This document shows, in pieces, positions 49,997 to 56,854 of a DNA stretch of 63,771 nt (its first letter is position 1; every line of letters starts with the position of its first letter). The notes below the pieces were generated by a model that saw only the letters and a list, made by a program, of their open reading frames with translations, ran no database searches and had not been told where the DNA came from. The position numbers and the translations under genes were made by a program. This DNA comes from JBDTNL01 sp039933785 (lineage in GTDB: Bacteria; Acidobacteriota; Thermoanaerobaculia; Multivoradales; JAGPDF01): NCBI GenBank assembly GCA_039933785.1, contig JBDTNL010000017.1, positions 1 to 63,771 on the forward strand. The letters run 5' to 3'.

Positions 49997-50416
49997 TCAG
50001 CTCAATACGACGCCCGGCAGCTCACCGGCTTCGTCCACCCACAGCTCGACCATCGAAGTCGTCGGCGTGCGGCCGGCGAGCTGGTGATCGCCGTTGACGC
50101 GATCGAGCAGGGCGGCGAGCGAACGCGGCTCCCGCCTTCCGAGGTCCTGCAGATCGGCGATCCCCGCGGCTTCGAGCAGCTCGCTGAACTGTTTACCGAC
50201 GCCGGGTACGCGCATGAGGTCGGCGCGATGGATCCAGCGCAGGATTTCGTCCTCGGCGATACCCGTACGCGCGGCCAGCAGCGCTCTGCCCTGCGGATGG
50301 GCACCGCGTTTGAGCAACTGACCCGTCGTCCGCACGCCTTCGCCGATGAGGCGCTGGGCATGCACGCGCTCGACCCCTTCGACGGTCTCAATGGGGTAGG
50401 ACTTCAATCGAGGCAT
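49997..50416 (-). CDS. DUF4332 helix-hairpin-helix protein
   Basis: 139 residues built from repeated helix-hairpin-helix-like units: IETVEGVERVHAQRLIGEGVRTTGQLL and LMRVPGVGKQFSELLEAAGIADLQDLG. This matches DUF4332 proteins, which are probably DNA- or RNA-associated by fold; function unknown. GGAGAGAA precedes the ATG at 50416; the in-frame extension to 50533 lacks a site. Its stop abuts the sigma-54 activator stop so that TGA and TCA form TGATCA. Confidence 0.85.
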   Translation of the reverse strand: MPRLKSYPIETVEGVERVHAQRLIGEGVRTTGQLLKRGAHPQGRALLAARTGIAEDEILRWIHRADLMRVPGVGKQFSELLEAAGIADLQDLGRREPRSLAALLDRVNGDHQLAGRTPTTSMVELWVDEAGELPGVVLS

Positions 50417-50551
50417 AGGTTCTCTCCGGTCTGGCAACCAATGGCTGCACAACCATGGACTAGCAACCGAGATGCCAGCTCGAAGGGTGCCGAATAGGAG
50501 CGAAAAGTCGCGCCGACGGGGCGAAACGTTCAAATTCCATCATCAGCCACA

Positions 50552-50585
50552 CGGAGAAAATTCCCTTGCGCAGGGAACTTCTCCG
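50552..50585 (-). terminator. Hairpin downstream of mscL
   Basis: CGGAGAA pairs with TTCTCCG and inner TTCCCT with AGGGAA, separated by a small AA/C bulge, with a TGCGC loop. It lies 35 bases after the mscL stop. No T run follows on the minus strand, so it may act as a weak terminator or 3' stabiliser. The rest of the 50417-50620 gap shows nothing recognisable. Confidence 0.5.
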
Positions 50586-50620
50586 CAGGCCTGGGGTCTT
50601 GGCGCTTCTCGTTGAGAGCC

Positions 50621-51052
50621 CTAGGGCGTGAGCGTCGAACTGCAGTGGCCGCAGCGCGTCGCCTTGAGCGGCACCGCCATCAGGCACTGCGGGCAGTCAC
50701 GGGTCGACGGAGCCGCGACGGCAGGCGGGTTGAAGCGATTGGCCATGCGCACGATCATGAAGATCGCGAACGCGATGATCAGGAAGCCGATGACGTTGTT
50801 GAGGAAGAGCCCGTAGGCGAACGTCGGCGCTCCGGCGGTCTTGGCCGCGGCCAACGTGGGGTAGGCCTGCCCGTTCAAGCTCACGAAGAGGTTCGCGAAG
50901 TCGACCTTGCCGAGCGCGAGGCCGAGGACCGGCATCAGCAGGTCATCGACGAGCGACCCGACGATCTTGCCGAACGCGCCGCCAATGATCACCGCCACCG
51001 CCAGATCGAGGACATTGCCGCGGGAGATGAACTCCTTGAATTCCTTCAACAT
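50621..51052 (-). CDS. mscL: Large-conductance mechanosensitive channel with C-terminal zinc ribbon
   Basis: 143 residues. Normal MscL core: amphipathic N-terminus MLKEFKEFISRGNVLDLAVAVIIGGAFG, TM1 about 15-45, periplasmic loop with GQAYPTLAAA, and TM2 about 75-102 ending in RMANRF. Instead of the usual acidic C-terminal helix bundle, it ends in a zinc ribbon: Cys120, Cys123, Cys134 and Cys137 (CPQC, CGHC). The channel opens under high membrane tension to release solutes during hypo-osmotic shock. The start at 51052 is set by the conserved MLKEFKEF. Confidence 0.95.
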   Translation of the reverse strand: MLKEFKEFISRGNVLDLAVAVIIGGAFGKIVGSLVDDLLMPVLGLALGKVDFANLFVSLNGQAYPTLAAAKTAGAPTFAYGLFLNNVIGFLIIAFAIFMIVRMANRFNPPAVAAPSTRDCPQCLMAVPLKATRCGHCSSTLTP

Positions 51053-51127
51053 GGGCGGGCTCCTTGCCGGATGGTTTTCTGGACGGGGCCATAGTGCCAT
51101 AGCCCGGCAAGGGGCCGCACCCTCGGA

Positions 51128-53416
51128 TCACTGAGTGGCGTGAGCCGCCTGCGTGACCATCGCAGCGGCTTGATCGAGCGCGTCGGCGTACCCACCGAGC
51201 ACCCCCGACACCACGCCGATCTGAGTCTCCGCTTCGCTCCAGTGGCGAAGCTCGATGGCCTCGCGTACCGCGGGCAGTGTTTTGACACCGTAGCCGGTGT
51301 AGCGCCCCGGGGCGTAGATCTGGTGCACGTACCAGGGGCGTCCGGGGAGTCCTTCTGCGCGAGTGAGGGCGCGCTCGAGCACGCGCAAGCGAGCGTCGAG
51401 CGCTGAGCGGTTTTCCGGCGAAAGGTCGCCGGCCTTCTCCGCGATTGCCTTGTCGAGCGCCGCCGCGCTCGCGGTGACGCGCGCCGAGGTGTTTTCGAGT
51501 GGCGCAAAATTCAGGAAGGGCACGGCGTCCTTGGGCTGCGGTGCGACGTACACCAGCTGTGGATCGGCGACCAGCGCATCGGTCTTGTCGGCGAGCCGCC
51601 GATTGGTTTCCTCGGTCTCCTTGCGCATGTCGGCGGCGAGCTTGCCGACTTCCTCGGTGTACTTGGCGATCGCTTCGGCAACCGGCGTGAACGTGAGCGG
51701 CAAGGTGTCAGCCTGGGCCAGCCGCAGGACGACTCGGCCGCCGGTCTCTGCCATGGTCACGCCGTAGACGAACCCGGGATCGCCGAAACGCGTGTAGTGC
51801 GCGAACGAGTCGTAGACCGAGTGGTACGAACCGCCGCCGTCCTCGCCGCCATAGCCGAGATTGAGCGCCGCCAGGCCGAGGTGCTGGAGGAATGGCGTGA
51901 AGTCCGATCCCGAACCCAGAGCGGACAGCCGCAGGTCGTCGCGGGAACGGGCCTCCTTCTGCGCCTCGGCGTCGCCGCGGGCGATCTGCAGGGCCCGGGC
52001 GCGCTCGCGAACACTGACCTTGGCTTCGGGGTCCGTCACATCGCGGGTCACTTGATTGAGGAAGTGTTCCAGGCTGTGGGCGCCGTCGAGGCCGACGAAG
52101 CCGCGGCCGTTGGTGTCCGAGTTGATGTAAGCCACGGCCTTCGCCTGCAGCTCGTCGGCGTGTGCTTCGACCCACTCGGTCGAGCCGATCAGGCCGGGTT
52201 CCTCACCGTCCCAGGCGGCATAGACCAGGGTCCGTTTGGGCTTGAAGCCGTCCTTCGCCAGCAAGCCGATGGCGCGAGCCTCCGCGAGCATGCTGACCAA
52301 GCCGCTCAGGGGATCGTTGGCGCCATTCACCCAGGCGTCGTGATGGTTGCCGCGCACCACCCACTGGTCGGGATATTCGCTCCCTTTGAGCACCGCGATC
52401 ACGTCCCGCGCCGGCTTCAACGACCAGTCGAACTGGAGTTTCAGGTGAACCCTCGCCGGTCCGGGGCCCAGGTGGTACGTGGTCGCCAGCGAGCCGCGCC
52501 AACTCTCAGGCGCCACGGGCCCACCGAGCGCCGCGAGGAGCGGCAGCGCGTCACCGTAGGAGATCGGCAGCACCGGGATCGTGGTCAGCGTTTGGGCGTC
52601 CTTCAGCGCCAAGCGCTTGGCGCCCTTGGTCGCGGCGATGAACGGGGTCAACGGATCGCCGGCATAGAGCGGCATGTCGGCGACCGAGCCGCGCTGGGCG
52701 CCATTTTCGTTGCGCCACGCGCCCTGGGGGTACACATCGCCCTGGAAGTATCCGTCGTCGTGCGGGTCGGAATAGATGATGCAGCCGAGTGCGCCGTGCT
52801 CCGCCGCCACCTTGGGCTTGATGCCGCGCCAGGACGCACCGTAGCGCACGATCACGATTTTGCCCTTGACGTCGATGCCGTGTTGGGCGAGCGCATCGTA
52901 GTCCTTGGGCAGACCGAAGTTGGCGTACACCAGATCCCCAGTCACGTCGCCATCGATCGAGTACGCGTTGTAGGTCGGGAGTTGCTCCTGGCTCTGATTC
53001 GAAGTCGCATCGCCGCCGACCGGCGGCTCGGTGAGCCGGGCGGTGAAGCGCGTCGGCGACACCATCTCGAGGATGCGCACCTGGGGGGTGGGGAAAAGGA
53101 CGTCGAACTCCTCGATGTGGGTGTCGAAGCCGAAGCTCTTGAGCCACGAAGCGATGAGCTCGGCGTTCGTCTTGCCCGCCGGAGATCCGACGTGGTGCGG
53201 GTGGGCGCTCAGCTGGCGCATCCAGTCGCGGAGGTCATCGGCGCGGAGCTCGGCGTCGAAACGCGCCTCGAGTGCCCGTTGCTCGGCCGCCGACGCCGTG
53301 CTGAAGCCCTGCAGCGGTGGTTCCGCTCCCGTGGCGCGCAGTGGCAACGCGAAAAGCGGAACGATCAGGCAGGCGACGGCGAGGACGAACGACGGGCTCG
53401 AGCGGCGGAGGGTCAT
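51128..53416 (-). CDS. M28-family glutamate-carboxypeptidase-II-like peptidase
   Basis: 762 residues with a signal peptide (about 1-30). A PA domain (about 165-300) sits within the N-terminal part. The M28 catalytic region has GNHHDAWVNGANDP near 350 and WDGEEPGLIGSTEW near 395, supplying the two-zinc ligands and catalytic Glu. The C-terminal part (about 620-762) matches the transferrin-receptor-like dimerisation domain. Together this is the PSMA/GCPII architecture: a secreted exopeptidase releasing C-terminal or acidic residues from peptides. AAGGAGCC precedes the ATG. It diverges from the threonine dehydratase gene across a repeat-rich gap. Confidence 0.93.
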   Translation of the reverse strand: MTLRRSSPSFVLAVACLIVPLFALPLRATGAEPPLQGFSTASAAEQRALEARFDAELRADDLRDWMRQLSAHPHHVGSPAGKTNAELIASWLKSFGFDTHIEEFDVLFPTPQVRILEMVSPTRFTARLTEPPVGGDATSNQSQEQLPTYNAYSIDGDVTGDLVYANFGLPKDYDALAQHGIDVKGKIVIVRYGASWRGIKPKVAAEHGALGCIIYSDPHDDGYFQGDVYPQGAWRNENGAQRGSVADMPLYAGDPLTPFIAATKGAKRLALKDAQTLTTIPVLPISYGDALPLLAALGGPVAPESWRGSLATTYHLGPGPARVHLKLQFDWSLKPARDVIAVLKGSEYPDQWVVRGNHHDAWVNGANDPLSGLVSMLAEARAIGLLAKDGFKPKRTLVYAAWDGEEPGLIGSTEWVEAHADELQAKAVAYINSDTNGRGFVGLDGAHSLEHFLNQVTRDVTDPEAKVSVRERARALQIARGDAEAQKEARSRDDLRLSALGSGSDFTPFLQHLGLAALNLGYGGEDGGGSYHSVYDSFAHYTRFGDPGFVYGVTMAETGGRVVLRLAQADTLPLTFTPVAEAIAKYTEEVGKLAADMRKETEETNRRLADKTDALVADPQLVYVAPQPKDAVPFLNFAPLENTSARVTASAAALDKAIAEKAGDLSPENRSALDARLRVLERALTRAEGLPGRPWYVHQIYAPGRYTGYGVKTLPAVREAIELRHWSEAETQIGVVSGVLGGYADALDQAAAMVTQAAHATQ

Positions 53417-53436
53417 CGAGGCTCCTTGGGTACTTG

Positions 53437-53472
53437 CTTCGGTCAGCGCTTCGGTCAGCGCGGCGGTCAGCG
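53437..53472. repeat. Three tandem 12-base repeats upstream of the M28 peptidase gene
   Basis: CTTCGGTCAGCG occurs twice in tandem followed by CGGCGGTCAGCG, in the 5' leader of the peptidase gene (20-56 bases before its ATG). Could be a tandem activator site or slippage product. Confidence 0.65.
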
Positions 53473-53479
53473 GTTCCTG

Positions 53480-53521
53480 CCGATTCTAGCCGGGGGAGCC
53501 CCCGTCTGCTTTTAGAATCGG
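53480..53521. promoter_or_regulatory. Nested inverted repeat between divergent peptidase and dehydratase genes
   Basis: CCGATTCTA (53480-53488) and TAGAATCGG (53513-53521) are perfect 9-base inverted arms enclosing GGGGG-AG-CCCCC (53492-53503). Each arm reads TAGAAT outward, a -10-like hexamer on each strand; the rightward copy lies 6 bases before the dehydratase ATG. It may be a shared operator or a pair of divergent -10 elements; clear -35 elements are lacking. Confidence 0.5.
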
Positions 53522-53524
53522 TCC

Positions 53525-54493
53525 ATGACTCAGCCCTCCATTTCGATCGCGGACCTCGAGCGCGCCGCCGAGCGCTTGCGCGGCCGTGTGCGGGTGACGC
53601 CCATGCTGAGTCCGGCACCCGTGCGCGAGTCCGTCCCGGGCGATCCTGCCCTGACGCTCAAGCTCGAGTGTCTGCAAGTGACGGGCTCGTTCAAGGCCCG
53701 CGGAGCGCTGAACGCGCTATTGGCGTTACCCGAGGGGGCCCGCGAGCGCGGCTTGATCACCGCCTCGGGAGGAAATCACGGGCTCGCGGTCGCCTACGCC
53801 GGTTGGTCGGCCGGAGTGCCGGCCACAGTGTATCTACCGACGAGCGCTCCCGAGCACAAGGCCGTCGGTATCGCCGCATGGGGCGCGCGGGTGGTCCGCG
53901 AGGGCACGGCGTGGGACGATGCGAATCGCGCTGCGCTCGCCGAAGCGCAGCGTTCCGGCAGCACCTACATTCACCCGTTCGCCGATCGCGAGGTCATCGC
54001 CGGCCAGGGTTCGCTGGGCCTCGAGATTCTGCAACAAGCGCCGGAGGTCGAGACCCTGGTGGTAGCGATTGGAGGCGGTGGATTGATCAGCGGCTTGGCG
54101 CTCGCCGCCGCGGCACGGTCCGCCGTGGGCAAACCCATTCGCGTCGTAGGGGTCGAACCTCTCGGCGCTCCCACCCTGCACGCAAGCTTGCGTGCAGGTC
54201 AAATCATCGAGCTCGAGCGGCTCGACACGGTGGCCAACACTCTCGCTCCGCGCCGCAGCGCCGAGATCAACTTCGAGATCGTGCGCGAGAACGTCGAGGA
54301 CATCGTGTTGGTCAGCGACGACGAGATGCGACTCGCGGCGCGTTGGCTCTGGCGGGAAGCGGGAGTCGCGGCCGAGCTCTCGGGTGCCGCGGCCCTCGCC
54401 GCGCTGCTCACCGGTCGCCTGCCGGTGCGGAGAGGCGAGCAAGTCTGCGTGCTGGTCTGTGGCGCCGGAGCCGACGGCTTCGGCGCCTACTGA
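53525..54493 (+). CDS. PLP-dependent threonine/serine dehydratase
   Basis: 322 residues, the short form without the ACT regulatory domain. PLP Lys57 lies in SFKARGA; ASGGNHG near 78 contacts the cofactor and substrate; the phosphate loop GGGGLISG is near 182. It deaminates Thr (to 2-oxobutyrate) and/or Ser (to pyruvate); the catabolic/serine-dehydratase type is likely given no ACT domain. No ribosome site precedes the ATG, but TAGAAT lies 6 bases upstream, so a leaderless mRNA is possible. The stop overlaps the convergent sulfatase-like gene by 7 bases. Confidence 0.92.
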   Translation: MTQPSISIADLERAAERLRGRVRVTPMLSPAPVRESVPGDPALTLKLECLQVTGSFKARGALNALLALPEGARERGLITASGGNHGLAVAYAGWSAGVPATVYLPTSAPEHKAVGIAAWGARVVREGTAWDDANRAALAEAQRSGSTYIHPFADREVIAGQGSLGLEILQQAPEVETLVVAIGGGGLISGLALAAAARSAVGKPIRVVGVEPLGAPTLHASLRAGQIIELERLDTVANTLAPRRSAEINFEIVRENVEDIVLVSDDEMRLAARWLWREAGVAAELSGAAALAALLTGRLPVRRGEQVCVLVCGAGADGFGAY

Positions 54494-56637
54494 TCGAACT
54501 CGCGCAGCATTTTTTCGAGCGCCGCCCGTTGCTCGGGGTCGCGCTCCAGCCGCAGCGCCTGCTGGAAGCTCTTCTGCGCGGCGGCGCGATCGGTCAGCTG
54601 GTAGAGCTCGATCGCTCCCAGCGTCTTCCACAGGTCGAGACGATCGGGAACGATGCGGAGCAAGGTCTGGTACAGCTGCGCCGACTCGCGAAAGCGGCCC
54701 AGCTGGTATGAGGCGCGGGCGGCGTTCTCGAGAGGAACGGGATCGTTCGGGCTGCGTCGGGCGGCTTCGCGGAAATCGCTCGACGCTTGGTCGAGCCGTC
54801 CGGCTTCGGCGTTCAACACGCCGCGCTCCTGGAACACTGAGGGCATATGGCAGCCGGCGGCGATGGCGGCGTCGAGCACCGCTCCGGCGCCAGCGCGATC
54901 GCCGCGCTCGCGGAGGATGCGCGCCAGGTTCGACGCCGATTCGGACTGGGTGGCGTCGAGGGTCAGCGCGTGTCGGTATTCGCGCTCCGCTTCGGCGGTA
55001 CGACCCAGCTTCAACAGGCTTCCGGCGATGCTCGCGATCGGTACCGCGGAGAGCTCGTTTTCCTGGGCCGCCCGGCGGAAGAGCGCCAGCGCCTTCTCGT
55101 GCTGTCCAGTATCGCGCAAACACTCGCCGGCCAGGCTCAAGGCCGGGAAGTTGTGGGGATCCGCGAGCACGATGCGCTGCAGGTCGGGCAAGATATCCTT
55201 GCAGCGACCCTGCTGCACGCCGGCGGCCGCTTGATGAAGCGAAAGCGCGATGGCGGTCATGCTCCGGGGGTCCGGAAGGGCCGTCGACACCGCCCCCGCC
55301 GAGACTCCGCCGAGATACCCCAGGCTCGCGAGCCGTTGCCGCTGCTCCTCGGTGAGCACGTTTTCGGGCCGCGCCGCGGACTGGAGCGTTTCTCCCGCGG
55401 CAGCGAGCAATGTCTGCAGGCGTTCGCGCCAGTCGGCCACTTTCTTGGGCTCGCGCTCGGCGATGTCCACGGCTTCGTCCGGATCGCGGTCGAGACTGTA
55501 GAGGCTGCTCTTCGGCGCTTGTAGGAAGAGCTCGGCGCCGTTCGACATCGCCCGCAGTGGATACCACTTGTAGTCGAAGAAGGGCAGGAAGCTCTCGCTA
55601 TAGCTGGTTCGCGCGCACGACCGCGCGTCCGCCAGCGGCAGCAGGCTCTCACCGTCGAGCCCGGACGCCTTGACCCCAGCGAGCTGGAGCAGAGTGGGCG
55701 CGACGTCGGCGGTGCGGGCCAGGCAGTCGTCGACTCTCCCCGCCGGGACGCCGGGACCGGCCATCATCAGTGGCACCCGCCGGGCGCCGCGATAGAGGAG
55801 CAACCCGTGCGAGGTCTCGCCATGTTCGCCCAGCATCTCGCCGTGATCGCCGACCGCAACGACCACGGTCGAGGCGGGAAGCCTGCCGAGCAGCACTCCG
55901 ATCTGCTCGTCCATATAGGCAATCTCGCCGTCGTAGAGCCGTTGCGGACCCTTGGCGAGGTCGGCAAAGCGAGTGGGCGGCCGGTACTCCTCGTGCGGGT
56001 CGTAGAAATGCACCCAGAGAAAGAAGGGCGCGTGCAATCCGGCGAGGGCGTGTTCGGCGGCTGCCGTCGTGTTCTCGGCCTGACGCTCGCTCACCTCCGT
56101 GCCGGCCGTATAGCCCATGCCGAGATCGTCGTCGTACGTGCGGAAGCCCTGGTCCAGGCCGTGACGCCGCGCCAGCACCACGGCGGAAACCACCGCCGCG
56201 GTGTCATAGCCCGCTTGACGCAGCCGCTCGGCCAGGGTCTCGATGTGCTCCGGCAGGATGAAGGTGCCGTTGTCCCGCACCCCGTGATGGGGCGGGAGGA
56301 GTCCGGTGAGGATGGTCGAGTGGCTGGGCAGGGTGATCGGCGCCGCCGTGTCGGTTCTAGCGAAGCGTGTACCCCGGCCGGCCAGGGCGTCCAGGTTGGG
56401 CGTGTGGGCGTAGCTCCAGCCCCAGGCGCCGAGATGATCGGCGCGCGTGGTGTCGAGGGTCAGCAGGACGAGGTTCGGGCGAACCGCGGCGGGGCCGCCG
56501 GCCCCCGAAGCCTCCCCGGAGGCCCCGGCCGAGCAGGGAAATGTGGCTAGGCCAAGGAGCGCCAGGGCAGTGTTCAGGAAGCGGGCTCTCGCGCTCACGG
56601 AAGGGGAGTATATGCGGGCGAAAATACTGCTTGACAT
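54487..56637 (-). CDS. Sulfatase-like protein fused to TPR repeats, second copy
   Basis: 716 residues with an N-terminal signal peptide (about 15-40). The catalytic domain (about 54-340) has Asp62 in TLDTTRADHLG and GDHGEMLGEHGE near 250; the nucleophile site reads T102-L-P-S-H106, so the formylglycine Cys/Ser and the following Arg are replaced, as in the paralogue at 33635-35995. TPR-type repeats cover about 450-716. Likely a periplasmic phosphoester or sulfate-ester enzyme with protein-interaction repeats. The start at 56637 has a distant GGAG; GTG 56598 is an alternative. It is divergent from the metallopeptidase gene. Confidence 0.82.
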   Translation of the reverse strand: MSSSIFARIYSPSVSARARFLNTALALLGLATFPCSAGASGEASGAGGPAAVRPNLVLLTLDTTRADHLGAWGWSYAHTPNLDALAGRGTRFARTDTAAPITLPSHSTILTGLLPPHHGVRDNGTFILPEHIETLAERLRQAGYDTAAVVSAVVLARRHGLDQGFRTYDDDLGMGYTAGTEVSERQAENTTAAAEHALAGLHAPFFLWVHFYDPHEEYRPPTRFADLAKGPQRLYDGEIAYMDEQIGVLLGRLPASTVVVAVGDHGEMLGEHGETSHGLLLYRGARRVPLMMAGPGVPAGRVDDCLARTADVAPTLLQLAGVKASGLDGESLLPLADARSCARTSYSESFLPFFDYKWYPLRAMSNGAELFLQAPKSSLYSLDRDPDEAVDIAEREPKKVADWRERLQTLLAAAGETLQSAARPENVLTEEQRQRLASLGYLGGVSAGAVSTALPDPRSMTAIALSLHQAAAGVQQGRCKDILPDLQRIVLADPHNFPALSLAGECLRDTGQHEKALALFRRAAQENELSAVPIASIAGSLLKLGRTAEAEREYRHALTLDATQSESASNLARILRERGDRAGAGAVLDAAIAAGCHMPSVFQERGVLNAEAGRLDQASSDFREAARRSPNDPVPLENAARASYQLGRFRESAQLYQTLLRIVPDRLDLWKTLGAIELYQLTDRAAAQKSFQQALRLERDPEQRAALEKMLREFDQ

Positions 56638-56698
56638 GATGTTTCGCACTCCACTAGGGTTCGCGAGTCCCCGAAACACAGATAGAAAAATTGGTCGT

Positions 56699-56733
56699 TG
56701 ACCCCTGTTTTCTGACCGATGACCCCTGGTCAG
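56699..56733 (+). promoter_or_regulatory. Direct and inverted repeats in the metallopeptidase leader
   Basis: TGACCCCTG occurs at 56699-56707 and 56720-56728, 21 bases apart (two DNA helical turns), a common activator or repressor spacing. CTGACC (56712-56717) and GGTCAG (56728-56733) are also inverted. A perfect TTGACA (56631-56636) lies upstream with only a weak CTAGGG -10. These are candidate regulatory sites; none is a known motif I can name. Confidence 0.35.
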
Positions 56734-56807
56734 TAGCCGCTGGCCACGAAGAAGGCAGCCCGCCCTGAAGTGTCGCGCATGGCGCCACCTCTTGGGCTTG
56801 TAACCGT

Positions 56808-56835
56808 CCGTTCGGAGACTCTCCGACGGCTTTTT
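56808..56835 (+). terminator. Terminator-like hairpin in the 5' leader of the metallopeptidase gene (possible attenuator)
   Basis: CCGTTCGGAG and CTCCGACGG form a 9-base stem with one bulged T and an ACT loop (56808-56829), followed by CTTTTTC. It sits 20 bases before the ATG at 56855 and just before its GAGGAGG ribosome site. The upstream gene runs the other way, so it cannot be that gene's terminator. It may attenuate transcription. Confidence 0.6.
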
Positions 56836-56854
56836 CTTCGAGGAGGCAGGGTAA

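Noticed and set aside
56738..56806. Possible GEMM-I (c-di-GMP) riboswitch before the metallopeptidase
   Set aside because: CACG, GGC and TAACCG pieces are present in order, but the core GGCAAACC and GCAAAGCC elements and the GAAA-capped hairpin are not.
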